From Prevotella sp. UBA6429 (GTDB taxonomy: Bacteria > Bacteroidota > Bacteroidia > Bacteroidales > Bacteroidaceae): a stretch of 17,731 nt of DNA. The notes below the pieces were generated by a model. The model was not told the DNA's origin. It did not search any database and was given only the letters and a program-made list of their open reading frames with translations. This document shows, piece by piece, positions 1 to 7,627 of this stretch (within the stretch, counting starts at the first letter, position 1; each line of letters opens with the position of its first letter). The stretch covers positions 457 to 18,187 of the forward strand of contig DJOV01000133.1 in assembly GCA_002437285.1 (NCBI GenBank), given 5' to 3'. A program made the translations under genes and the position numbers.

Positions 1-709
1 GGTTGCGCCAGTTGTCCTGCACCTCCACGGCGAAGGCCGTCCAGAAGGGGTGGTGAGTGTAGGAAGTGAAGCTCACATAGTCGTTGCAAGCGGTGGAGTC
101 GAGGCCGATGGCAGCAGCGAAGCTCTTCGGCGTATAGGTCTTGCCCTCATACTTGAAGGTCTCGGGGCACTTGCCCAGGTAAGCGTCGAGAATGCCCTGC
201 AGGCCACTCTTCCATGCGGGTGAGAGCTTGCTGGCGTTGCTCTTGGCCACCGCGTCGACGTAAGGCGACATGACCTTGAAGAACTCGTTGAAGTTGAACA
301 GCGAGTCGCCATACTGGCTTCCCGTGAGCGGCATGGCCGTCTCCGGGCAGATGCCATAATGCTGGATGGCGTAGAGAGGGTCGTAAGCGCTACCGCCCTG
401 TGAGAACTGGCAGTCGCCGTGCAGCCGCACCACCTGGATGGCTCGGTCCATGTAAGTCTTGTTGGCCACGAAAGCCTCGCAGAGGTCGTAGGTCTTGCCC
501 GTCTTCTTCAGGATCTCAGCCTCAAAGAACGCCAGGGTGCTGTAGTCCCAGCAGGTACCCGAACGGTTCTGGTTCTTGATGCTGGTGATGGGGTTTTCCT
601 TGATGGTGGTGAAGACAGGCGCGTTCGACTTGGTGCTGTCTTTCTTCTCCGCTGCCCCTGCCGAGAGGGTCAGCATGGCAGCCATCGCCGCCAAGATGAT
701 TTTCTTCAT
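1..709 (-). CDS. pepC: Secreted C1-family aminopeptidase (aminopeptidase C / bleomycin hydrolase-like), partial
   Basis: This is the N-terminal 236 codons of a papain-fold cysteine aminopeptidase; the 3' part lies beyond the left edge. Translation from the ATG at 709 begins with a clear signal peptide (MKKIILAAMAAMLTLSAGA, cleavage near residue 19-20), so the enzyme should act in the periplasm or outside, unlike the cytosolic PepC of lactic acid bacteria. The active-site block QNRSGTCW gives the oxyanion Gln47 and catalytic Cys53. Further family signatures are VRLHGDCQFSQGG, LSPAWKSGLQGILDAYLG, YTPKSFAAAIGL and FTSYTHHPFW. The catalytic His and Asn should be in the missing C-terminal half. 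It starts 37 bases after the pepP stop on the same strand and is probably co-transcribed with pepP. Assignment to the C1B aminopeptidase family is firm; substrate preference is not readable. Confidence 0.88.
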   Translation of the reverse strand, partial: MKKIILAAMAAMLTLSAGAAEKKDSTKSNAPVFTTIKENPITSIKNQNRSGTCWDYSTLAFFEAEILKKTGKTYDLCEAFVANKTYMDRAIQVVRLHGDCQFSQGGSAYDPLYAIQHYGICPETAMPLTGSQYGDSLFNFNEFFKVMSPYVDAVAKSNASKLSPAWKSGLQGILDAYLGKCPETFKYEGKTYTPKSFAAAIGLDSTACNDYVSFTSYTHHPFWTAFAVEVQDNWRN

Positions 710-746
710 TTGTTTTTTATTGGTGTTATTGTTTTTCAGTTGTCGT

Positions 747-2147
747 TTAGTTGTTGGCGATGAACGCCTCCACATCCTTGGGGTGATAAGGTATGCGGTC
801 CTTGCCGATGAAGCGGCAGCCATTGTCGGTGATGAGCAGGTCGTCCTCGATGCGGATGCCGCCAAAGTCCTTGTAGGTCTCCAGCTTGTCGAAGTTGATA
901 AACTCCTTGCAGTGTCCGCTGGCCTTCCAGTCGTCGATGAGGGCAGGGATGAAGTAGATGCCCGGTTCGTCGGTGACCACGAAGCCCTTCTGCAGGCGTC
1001 GTCCCATGCGCAGGCAGTTGGTGCCAAACTGCTTGAGGTTGGGCCTGACCTCCTCGTCGAAGCCCACGTTGATCTGGTCGAGGCTCTCCATGTCGTGCAC
1101 GTCCATGCCCATCATGTGCCCCAGTCCGTGCACCATGAACATGGCGTGTGCGCCAGCGGCCACAGCCTCGTCGGTGTCGCCCTTCATCAGGCCGAGCTCC
1201 TTCAGCTTCTCCGTCATCAGTCGGCATACGCCGAAGTGCACGTCCCACCACTTCACGCCAGGTTTGGCCACGGTGAGCGCATAGTCGTGGCAAGCCTCCA
1301 CGATGGAGTAGATCTCCAGTTGGCGCTGGTCGAAGCGGCCGCTGACCGGTGTGGTGCGCGTGTTGTCCGAGCAATAGTTGTTGAGGGTTTCGGCACCCGC
1401 GTCGCAGAGCATCAGCTTGCCGGCCTGCAGGGGAGCGGGCGAGGGAGCGCCGTGCTGTATCTCACCATGCTGTGAGAGAATGGTCGGGAAGCTCACCATG
1501 GCGCCCAGCGAATTGGCGATGCCGTCGAGAGTGCCGGCAATCTCCTTCTCCGTGACACCCGGCCGGCACATCTTCATGGCCGTGGTGTGCATCTTGTAGC
1601 CGATGACGGCGGCGCGCTCCAGTTCCTCAATCTCCTCGTCGGTCTTCGACGAGCGCATCTTGACCACAGCCTGTATGAGCTCCATGCTGGCGCTCTCCTT
1701 CTGCTGGTTGGGATGGATGCCCAGGAGGTCGAATATCTGGATTTTGATGTCAGCGCGATAGGGGGGCAGGAAGTGTATCTTGCGCTTCTGCCGCAAGGCG
1801 TCGTTGCAGATGGTCTTCAGCGTCTTCATGGGTGCGGAGTTGGCCACGCCCACTTGCTCGGCCATGTCGTGCACGCTGTCCACCGAGCCATACCACACGA
1901 TGTCGTCTATGGAGATGTCGTCGCCGATGAGCGTCTCGATGTCATTGTCAATGTCGATGACACCCACCAGTCCGTCGCGGTTCTGTCCAAAATAATAAAG
2001 GAACGACGAATCCTGACGGAAGGGATAGTATCCGTTGTTGGGGAAGTTGGCGGGCGAACTGTTGTTGCCAAACAGCACTATGATGCCACTCTTTACAAGC
2101 TTTTTCAGCTCGGCGCGGCGGCCGACGTAGGTTTCTTTGCTAAACAT
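747..2147 (-). CDS. pepP: Aminopeptidase P (Xaa-Pro aminopeptidase, M24B)
   Basis: A 466-residue metallopeptidase that removes the N-terminal residue from peptides with proline in second position. The creatinase-like N-terminal domain covers about residues 1-165, and the pita-bread M24 domain about 170-460. All five expected metal ligands are visible: Asp249 (LCDAG), Asp261 (SDNTRT), His344 (HGLGHMMGMDVHD), Glu394 (TDEPGIY) and Glu434 (GIRIEDD). His351 and Arg432 also match conserved active-site positions. There is no signal peptide, so it is expected in the cytoplasm. The ATG at 2147 lies about 27 bases after a TAACTTTG -7 box on the minus strand. The secreted C1 aminopeptidase follows at once, suggesting a small peptidase operon. 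The length is normal for the family. Confidence 0.95.
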   Translation of the reverse strand: MFSKETYVGRRAELKKLVKSGIIVLFGNNSSPANFPNNGYYPFRQDSSFLYYFGQNRDGLVGVIDIDNDIETLIGDDISIDDIVWYGSVDSVHDMAEQVGVANSAPMKTLKTICNDALRQKRKIHFLPPYRADIKIQIFDLLGIHPNQQKESASMELIQAVVKMRSSKTDEEIEELERAAVIGYKMHTTAMKMCRPGVTEKEIAGTLDGIANSLGAMVSFPTILSQHGEIQHGAPSPAPLQAGKLMLCDAGAETLNNYCSDNTRTTPVSGRFDQRQLEIYSIVEACHDYALTVAKPGVKWWDVHFGVCRLMTEKLKELGLMKGDTDEAVAAGAHAMFMVHGLGHMMGMDVHDMESLDQINVGFDEEVRPNLKQFGTNCLRMGRRLQKGFVVTDEPGIYFIPALIDDWKASGHCKEFINFDKLETYKDFGGIRIEDDLLITDNGCRFIGKDRIPYHPKDVEAFIANN

Positions 2148-2174
2148 AAATAGATATTTTTACGTTTTATGTTG

Positions 2175-2182
2175 CAAAGTTA
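2175..2182 (-). promoter_or_regulatory. Bacteroidetes -7 promoter box for pepP
   Basis: Reading leftwards the sequence is TAACTTTG, an exact match to the Bacteroidetes primary sigma -7 consensus TAnnTTTG, 27 bases upstream of the pepP ATG. The -33 TTTG element is not well conserved. It sits back to back with the promoter of the patatin gene. Confidence 0.7.
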
Positions 2183-2205
2183 TAAAAAACTTCGATAGAA
2201 ATGCG

Positions 2206-2213
2206 TATCTTTG
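2206..2213 (+). promoter_or_regulatory. Bacteroidetes -7 promoter box for the patatin-like gene
   Basis: TATCTTTG matches TAnnTTTG and lies 21 bases before the ATG at 2235. The two divergent -7 boxes are only 23 bases apart, so the upstream promoter halves of the two genes interleave and the two polymerases may compete. A good -33 element is not visible. Confidence 0.65.
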
Positions 2214-2234
2214 CAAGTGAATTTATAATATTTT

Positions 2235-3077
2235 ATGCATATTGACAGAAATACAGGTCTGGTGCTTGAAGGTGGTGGCATGCGCGGCGTGTTTACCAGC
2301 GGTGTGCTCGACGCTTTCATGAAGCATGAGCTATACTTCCGATATGTGGTGGCCGTTTCGGCTGGCGCATGCAATGGTATGAGTTATATTTCAAGGCAGC
2401 CCCGCCGCGCGCGCTTGTCCAATATCGACTTCCTGCCGAAGTACAACTACATCGGCCTGCGCCATTTGGTGACCCAGGGTTGCATTTTCGACCAGAAGCT
2501 TCTTTACGACCGGTTCCCCAACGAGCTCATACCGTTTGACTACGATGAGTTTTTCCGCCACTCGGCAGGTTTCGAGATGGTGGTCACCAATTGTCAGACA
2601 GGCCGTGCCGAGTATCTGTCCGCCACGGGCGACCGCCAGCGGGCCATCGACATCGTGCGCGCCTCCAGTTCCTTGCCCTATGTGAGCAAGATCGTGTGGG
2701 TGGACGGCAAGCCCATGCTCGACGGTGGCATCGTCGACTCCATACCCATCCGCCACGCCCAGGAGACGGGCCACGCGTTCAATGTGGTGATCACCACCCG
2801 CAACTATGGCTATCGCGAGTCGGGCCACGACCGCAAGATACCCCGTTTCATCTATCGCCGTTACCCCCGCTTGCGTGTGGCGCTGAGTCACCGCATCGAG
2901 GCCTACAACGAGCAGCTGCAGCTGGTGGAAGACCTGGAGCGCGCAGGCGACATCGTCGTCATACGGCCCCAGCGTCCCATGGAGGTCAGCCGCATGGAGA
3001 AAGACACACAGAAGCTCGAAAGCCTTTATGAGGAAGGCTTCCGCCTGGGCGAGGAGTTTTGCGGCAAGGTGCTCTGA
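2235..3077 (+). CDS. Patatin-like phospholipase / acyl hydrolase
   Basis: A 280-residue protein of the bacterial patatin family (YjjU-like), which uses a Ser-Asp dyad to hydrolyse acyl esters of lipids. The oxyanion loop LEGGGMRG is at residues 11-18, the nucleophile elbow AVSAGA places Ser42, and the DGG motif (MLDGGIVDSIP) places Asp163. The block VRASSSLPYV before the DGG is also typical. The usual nucleophile motif is GxSxG; here the first Gly is Ala (AVSAG). There is no signal peptide or membrane segment, so a cytoplasmic or peripheral membrane location is likely. It starts at the first ATG after a TATCTTTG box and is followed by the promoter of the B12 operon, so it seems to be a single-gene unit. 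Substrate unknown. Confidence 0.9.
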   Translation: MHIDRNTGLVLEGGGMRGVFTSGVLDAFMKHELYFRYVVAVSAGACNGMSYISRQPRRARLSNIDFLPKYNYIGLRHLVTQGCIFDQKLLYDRFPNELIPFDYDEFFRHSAGFEMVVTNCQTGRAEYLSATGDRQRAIDIVRASSSLPYVSKIVWVDGKPMLDGGIVDSIPIRHAQETGHAFNVVITTRNYGYRESGHDRKIPRFIYRRYPRLRVALSHRIEAYNEQLQLVEDLERAGDIVVIRPQRPMEVSRMEKDTQKLESLYEEGFRLGEEFCGKVL

Positions 3078-3120
3078 CAAAATAATGCCCGTCCATCGGT
3101 ACTACACGGATCTTTTTTCG

Positions 3121-3128
3121 TAACTTTG
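3121..3128 (+). promoter_or_regulatory. Bacteroidetes -7 promoter box of the B12 operon
   Basis: TAACTTTG matches TAnnTTTG exactly and lies just ahead of the conserved riboswitch core, so transcription would start near 3133 and give a leader of about 250 nt before the btuB ATG. It is preceded by a T-run (3112-3118) and overlaps no coding sequence. Confidence 0.7.
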
Positions 3129-3144
3129 CATCCGACATACCAAG

Positions 3145-3360
3145 CGATTGGTTCTCCGCGAGGAGATGAAAAGGGAACCAGGTGCAAGTCCTGGGCAGTC
3201 CCGCTGCTGTAAGCGACATTCTTCATCCGCACACCCATGTCACTGGTGGATGGGCAGGCGTCAGCCCGAGGCCGTGCGGCTTCGGAAGCCATGACGGCGA
3301 GCCCCTTGTAGCCGGGAAGACGTGCGGATGGCCGTAAGCCAGAAGACCTGCCATCGCATA
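3145..3360 (+). ncRNA. Cobalamin (adenosylcobalamin) riboswitch
   Basis: The leader carries the classical cobalamin riboswitch core. The P3-P4 block from GGGAACC (3173) through GGTGCAAGTCC (3181) and GGCAGTCCCGCTGCTGTAA (3194-3212) is followed by a variable domain. The B12 box (GTAAGCCAGAAGACCTGCC) is at 3334-3352. A 9-bp helix between CATCCGCAC (3224-3232) and GTGCGGATG (3322-3330) encloses the variable arm, which contains the small hairpin GGCTTCGGAAGCC. No intrinsic terminator with a U-tract lies between the aptamer and the start codon. Control at translation, by hiding the start region (GAGGAAGA before the ATG at 3389), is therefore more likely than termination; this is inferred. Ligand binding should reduce expression of the uptake operon downstream. 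Confidence 0.95.
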
Positions 3361-3388
3361 GCTGATGATTTTCAATTCTCGAGGAAGA

Positions 3389-5380
3389 ATGCGAAAACAA
3401 TTTGTTTACACCTTTGCGCTCCTGTTGTGGCCGTTGGCCTCCGGTGCGCAATCTGATTCCATTTCGCTCCGCGGTGTGGAGGTGACCGCTGTGGCCCTCG
3501 ACCGCAACGTGGGCGGAGCCCATTCCGTCCAGACCTTCAGCGCCCGGCAACTGAGGCAACTGGGCATCGACCAGGTGGCTGAGGCCGTGAAGCACTTTGC
3601 CGGTGTCAGCGTGAAAGACTATGGCGGCATCGGCGGCATGAAGACCGTGTCGATCCACAGCCTGGGCGCCCAGCACACGGCCGTGGTCTATGACGGTGTG
3701 ACCCTCAGCAACACCCAGGCCGGACAGATAGACATCGGGCGCTATGGCACCGACAACCTGCAGAGCGTCAGCCTCTCCGTGGGCGACGACGATGAGCTCA
3801 TGCTTGCCGCACGCCAATATCCGTCAGCCGGTGTGCTCACCCTGACTACCGAGCGGCCCCACTTCCGTGAGGGGCAGTGGCAGTCGCTCCGCATGGGTGT
3901 GAGCGCAGGCTCCTTTGGCCTGGTGTCGCCCTCGCTGCGCTGGTGGGTCAAGACAGGCCGGAGCACGGCCCTCTCGCTCTCGGCCAAGATGACCCGGGCC
4001 GACGGCATCTATCCCTACACGCTCGTCAACGGGCGCACCTCCTCGCGCGAGCGCCGTTACAACTCCGACATCACGGCATGGCAGGCCGAGGCCAACGCCT
4101 ACCACACGTTCGCCGACGGAGGCGACCTGGCCTTCAAGGCCTACTGGTATCGCTCGCAACGCGGACTGCCCGGAGCCGTCATTCTCTATGCCAATCCCTC
4201 GCAAGAGCGCATGTGGGACGAGGACTTCTTCGCGCAGGCAGCCTACGGCCGGCAGCTGGGCCGACGGCTGCGGCTGCAGACCCGCCTGAAGTACACCCAC
4301 TCGTGGAACCGCTATCGTGACTTGGGCTCCCAGTATTCCGATGGTGAGCGCACCGATATCGACCGCCAAGACGAGGGCTATGCCTCCGCCACGCTGGGGT
4401 GGTGGGTTGTGCCCGGCCTGCAGATGGCCGTGGCACAAGACGTGGCTTACAACCGCCTGAACAACAATGTCTATGTCAACACCAACTACGATGTGCCGCG
4501 CCCATCGCGTTGGACTTCCATCTCCGCCCTGGCCTTGCGGGGCCAGTGGCGCAGCCTCAAGGTCAACGGCAACTTGGCCTATACCTATGCCGCCGAGCAT
4601 GTGGCCGTGGGCGACAAGCCAGCCGACAAGCGCCGCCTCACACCCTCGCTGGGCGTGAGCTACCGACTGCTTCCGTCCACGCCTTTATATATCAGGGCCA
4701 TGTACAAGCAAGCCTTCCGCGTGCCCACGTTCAACGACCTCTATTATCGCCGACTGGGCAACATACACCTCCGCCCCGAGACAGCACGGCAGTGGAGCGT
4801 GGGCCTGACGTGGAGCACCCATGCCTCGCGGTTGCGATACCTCACTGTCACCGCCGATGGCTATTATCACGATGTGACCGACAAGATAGTGGCGTTCCCA
4901 AGCACCTATGTGTGGCGCATGGCCAACTTCGGCAAGGTCGAGATACTGGGCGCCGACATGACCTTGGGCGCACAGGTCGACGTGGCTCGGGCCTGGAGCC
5001 TGAACGGCAGCCTGTCGGCAACGTGGCAACACGCTGTCGACAAGACCAGTAAGGCCAACCAGAGTTACGACAACCAGTTGCCCTACACGCCCCGATGGAG
5101 CGGCAGTGGCTCGCTGGCCTTGACGACACCGTGGCTTACCGTGGGCTACGCCCTGCTGATGCAGGGCAGCCGCTACAGCCTGGCGCAGAACAAGCCCGAG
5201 TATCGCCTGCCAGCCTTCTGGGAGCACAGCGTCAGCCTCTCGCGCGACTTGACGCTCGGACACGTCAGCCTGTCGCTGAGCGCCAAGGTCACCAACCTCA
5301 CCAATGAGCAGTATGCCATCATACAATACTATCCCATGCCCGGACGGCAATACGCCCTGTCGGCGGCTGTCCGCCTGTAA
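3389..5380 (+). CDS. btuB: TonB-dependent outer-membrane vitamin B12 receptor (BtuB-like)
   Basis: A 663-residue TonB-dependent receptor expected to move cobalamin or other corrinoids across the outer membrane with energy from TonB. The chosen start (ATG 3389) gives a good signal peptide, MRKQFVYTFALLLWPLASGA, and follows GAGGAAGA; an in-frame ATG at 3365 would add eight residues. The plug domain covers about residues 25-155, with GVEVTA as a possible TonB box and DQVAEAVKHFAGVSVKDYGG and VYDGVTLSNTQAGQIDIG as plug signatures. A 22-strand barrel with the usual alternating aromatic pattern follows, ending in YALSAAVRL. There is no N-terminal carboxypeptidase-like domain, as in BtuB and unlike SusC. 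Specificity is assigned from the riboswitch in its leader and from the BtuG, BtuF and BtuC genes behind it. Confidence 0.92.
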   Translation: MRKQFVYTFALLLWPLASGAQSDSISLRGVEVTAVALDRNVGGAHSVQTFSARQLRQLGIDQVAEAVKHFAGVSVKDYGGIGGMKTVSIHSLGAQHTAVVYDGVTLSNTQAGQIDIGRYGTDNLQSVSLSVGDDDELMLAARQYPSAGVLTLTTERPHFREGQWQSLRMGVSAGSFGLVSPSLRWWVKTGRSTALSLSAKMTRADGIYPYTLVNGRTSSRERRYNSDITAWQAEANAYHTFADGGDLAFKAYWYRSQRGLPGAVILYANPSQERMWDEDFFAQAAYGRQLGRRLRLQTRLKYTHSWNRYRDLGSQYSDGERTDIDRQDEGYASATLGWWVVPGLQMAVAQDVAYNRLNNNVYVNTNYDVPRPSRWTSISALALRGQWRSLKVNGNLAYTYAAEHVAVGDKPADKRRLTPSLGVSYRLLPSTPLYIRAMYKQAFRVPTFNDLYYRRLGNIHLRPETARQWSVGLTWSTHASRLRYLTVTADGYYHDVTDKIVAFPSTYVWRMANFGKVEILGADMTLGAQVDVARAWSLNGSLSATWQHAVDKTSKANQSYDNQLPYTPRWSGSGSLALTTPWLTVGYALLMQGSRYSLAQNKPEYRLPAFWEHSVSLSRDLTLGHVSLSLSAKVTNLTNEQYAIIQYYPMPGRQYALSAAVRL

Positions 5381-5433
5381 GGGCCGGGGAGCGTAGACAT
5401 GACTTTTTTATTCACTTCATAAATATCTTATTC

Positions 5434-6528
5434 ATGAAATTCAGAAACATTTATCTTGCGGCGGCCCTGCTGGCCACCAGCCTCACCTTCACCGCCTGTG
5501 ACGATGACAACGAGTGGAACACGAAGGGCGACGGCAACGTGGAGTTCACCACACCGGCGCGTGCCTTCATCCTCAATGAGGGCACCATGAACCACAACAA
5601 CTCCAATCTCATCTACTTCGACTGGTCGACAGGCGCCGTGAACGGCAGCGACCTCTTTGTGGCACAGAACGGCAAGGAGCTGGGTGACACCGGCAACGAC
5701 ATCATCACCGTGGACGGCAACCGCCTGGTGGTGGCCGTCAACGTGAGCAACTATGTGGCGCTGCTCGACGGCTATGGCGTGGAGAAGAGCCGCGTCAGCT
5801 TTGAGCCGTACGCAAACCTTGGTCAGGTGCGCTCGGTCGTCGAGGAGGATGGCATCGTCTACGCCACCTCTTATGGCGGTTATGTGAGCCGTCTGCGCAT
5901 CCAGGGCGACAAGCTGGTCTACATGGACTCGCTGCGTGTGGGCGACCGTCCCGAGGACATCGCCGAGGAGGATGGCAAGCTCTATGTCACCCTGCAGGGC
6001 ACCAATTATGATGACAACCGCCTGGCCATCGTCAACAGCGACTTCCGCACCATCAGCTATGTCACCATCATGAAAGACCCCGCCAAGGTGTACGAGGAGG
6101 ACGACAAGATCTTCATCACGGGTTATGGAGCCATGTTTGACAATCCATGGGGCGTCTATGATCCCGCCACTGGCACCTACACCGAACTGGGCCATGCCTC
6201 AGTCATCGGCGTGGGCGACGATGTCATCTACACCGCCTACAGCGTGACCGACTGGAACACTTATGCCACCACGACCACACTCGGCGCCTACAATGTGAAG
6301 ACGGGCGAGACCAACGCCAACTTCTTCAAGAACCAGCCCGTAGAACTGGCCACCAGCAACGTCTACAGCATCAGTGTCAACCCCTACAACGAGAAGGTCT
6401 ATGTGGCCACATCGGCTTCCGACTATGTGAGTGATGGCACCATCTATGTGTTTGACGCAAAGGGCAACTACGAGACGAAGTTCTCTTCGTATGGTGCCAA
6501 CCCCCATGCCATCGTGTTCCTGAAGTAA
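5434..6528 (+). CDS. btuG: BtuG-like surface-exposed corrinoid-binding beta-propeller lipoprotein
   Basis: A 364-residue lipoprotein with a lipobox ending at Cys22 (LTFTAC). The Cys is followed by DDDNE, an acidic stretch resembling the Bacteroidetes surface lipoprotein export signal, so it is probably displayed outside the cell. The mature part consists of repeated beta-rich units with DGNRLVVAV, EDGIVYATSYGG, EDGKLYVTLQG, EDDKIFITGYG and NEKVYVATSAS, spaced like the blades of a YncE/DUF5074-type propeller. In Bacteroides, BtuG is a propeller that binds B12 very tightly and caps BtuB; the position directly after btuB supports the same role here. The gap from btuB is 53 bases and no Shine-Dalgarno sequence is obvious. 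Fold and location are well supported; corrinoid binding rests on context. Confidence 0.85.
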   Translation: MKFRNIYLAAALLATSLTFTACDDDNEWNTKGDGNVEFTTPARAFILNEGTMNHNNSNLIYFDWSTGAVNGSDLFVAQNGKELGDTGNDIITVDGNRLVVAVNVSNYVALLDGYGVEKSRVSFEPYANLGQVRSVVEEDGIVYATSYGGYVSRLRIQGDKLVYMDSLRVGDRPEDIAEEDGKLYVTLQGTNYDDNRLAIVNSDFRTISYVTIMKDPAKVYEEDDKIFITGYGAMFDNPWGVYDPATGTYTELGHASVIGVGDDVIYTAYSVTDWNTYATTTTLGAYNVKTGETNANFFKNQPVELATSNVYSISVNPYNEKVYVATSASDYVSDGTIYVFDAKGNYETKFSSYGANPHAIVFLK

Positions 6529-6529
6529 G

Positions 6530-7627
6530 ATGCGTAGCATTATAAGTATTCTAACCTGTGCATTGCTGCTCTGCGCGTGCGGTTCGCGCACCACGGGCAG
6601 CGGTCCACAGGGCGACACGCTGGTCCTCGGCCACTCCGACCTGCTCACGCTGGCCGAACGTGGCGCGGAGACCAGCGTCTCTGTCAGTGATCCCTGGCAC
6701 CAGGGGCAGACGCTCCAACACCTCACGCTCGGACCGACCGATGGCAGGGGTGTGCTGCGCCCCCTACGCCGTGTGGTGGTGTTCACCACGGCCCATTGCC
6801 AACTGCTCGAATACCTCGGCCTTGCCGACCGCATCGTGGGCGTGTGTGACGTGCAGTACATGCACATCCCCGACATCCAACGCCGTGTGAAGGCGGGGCG
6901 AATAGCCAATTGCGGTGACGCCATGAACCCTGATGTGGAGAAGATCGTGAGCCTCCGTCCCGATGCCATCATCCTCTCCCCGTTTGAGGGCGCCAGTTAC
7001 GGGCGGCTCGAGAAGCTTGGCGTACCCCTTATCTTTGCCGCCGACTACATGGAGACTTCAGCCTTGGGACGCGCCGAGTGGATGCGCTATTATGGCCGCC
7101 TGTTTGGGCAGGCCCGCCGTGCCGACTCCCTCTTCCATGTGGTCGACTCGTCTTACAATGCCCTGAGAGCCTATGCGGCCCGACTTCCCAAGGGACGCAG
7201 TGTCCTCACGGAGCGCATGACGGGTGCGGTATGGTATGTGCCGGGCGGAAAGAGCTCCTTAGGGACAATCTTTGCCGACGCACGCAGTCCTTACCCCTTT
7301 GCTGCCGATGGTCACAGTGGCAGTTTGCCATTGTCCTTTGAGCAAGTGCTCGACAAGGCCGGACAGGCTGACGTGTGGGCGTTCCTCTATAATGGCCAGC
7401 GCATGATGACGCGCGCCGACTTGCTGCGTGAGTTTCATGGCTACAAGGCGCTGAAGGCCTTCCGGCGGGGCGACATCTATGAGTGCAACGCCTCGGCGAC
7501 GCCTTACTTTGAAGAGGTGAGCTTCCGTCCCGACTACCTGCTTCGGGAGATGATCATCCTGGCACATCCCCAGGCCAAGTTGGGACAGTTGCGCTACTAT
7601 AAGAAATTGCCACAATCCCCATCATGA
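6530..7627 (+). CDS. btuF: Corrinoid ABC transporter substrate-binding lipoprotein (BtuF-like)
   Basis: A 365-residue class III (clamshell) binding protein. The N-terminus has a lipoprotein signal ending at Cys17 (LLLCACG); Cys at position -2 of the lipobox is unusual but the pattern is clear. Family features include VVVFTTAHCQLLEYLGLADRI, a first-lobe segment that starts the ligand pocket, VEKIVSLRPDAIILSP, the lobe-linking region LEKLGVPLIFAADYMETS, and the second-lobe segment AFRRGDIYECNA. It would accept corrinoid in the periplasm and deliver it to BtuC. The ATG follows the btuG stop by one base, and its own stop overlaps the permease start as ATGA, so expression is coupled. Siderophore-binding relatives share the fold; the riboswitch and neighbours favour B12. 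Confidence 0.88.
   Translation: MRSIISILTCALLLCACGSRTTGSGPQGDTLVLGHSDLLTLAERGAETSVSVSDPWHQGQTLQHLTLGPTDGRGVLRPLRRVVVFTTAHCQLLEYLGLADRIVGVCDVQYMHIPDIQRRVKAGRIANCGDAMNPDVEKIVSLRPDAIILSPFEGASYGRLEKLGVPLIFAADYMETSALGRAEWMRYYGRLFGQARRADSLFHVVDSSYNALRAYAARLPKGRSVLTERMTGAVWYVPGGKSSLGTIFADARSPYPFAADGHSGSLPLSFEQVLDKAGQADVWAFLYNGQRMMTRADLLREFHGYKALKAFRRGDIYECNASATPYFEEVSFRPDYLLREMIILAHPQAKLGQLRYYKKLPQSPS

Noticed and set aside
736..1475. Long open frames overlapping pepP in other frames on both strands
   Set aside because: They are shadows in GC-rich coding DNA; only the 747-2147 minus frame carries a complete set of M24 metal ligands.
3104..3118. T-run after the patatin gene as an intrinsic terminator
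   Set aside because: No stable stem precedes it; it is more likely part of the T-rich upstream region of the B12 operon promoter.
3026..3817. Minus-strand open frame of 263 codons across the riboswitch and the btuB start
   Set aside because: Its translation resembles no family, and it lies opposite a clear riboswitch and a signal-peptide-bearing receptor gene.
3824..4600. Minus-strand open frame of 258 codons inside btuB
   Set aside because: It is a low-complexity Gly/Val/Arg-rich shadow of a well-supported beta-barrel gene.
5428..6195. Minus-strand open frame of 255 codons opposite btuG
   Set aside because: Val/His/Ala-rich translation without motifs; the plus frame has a lipobox and regular propeller repeats.
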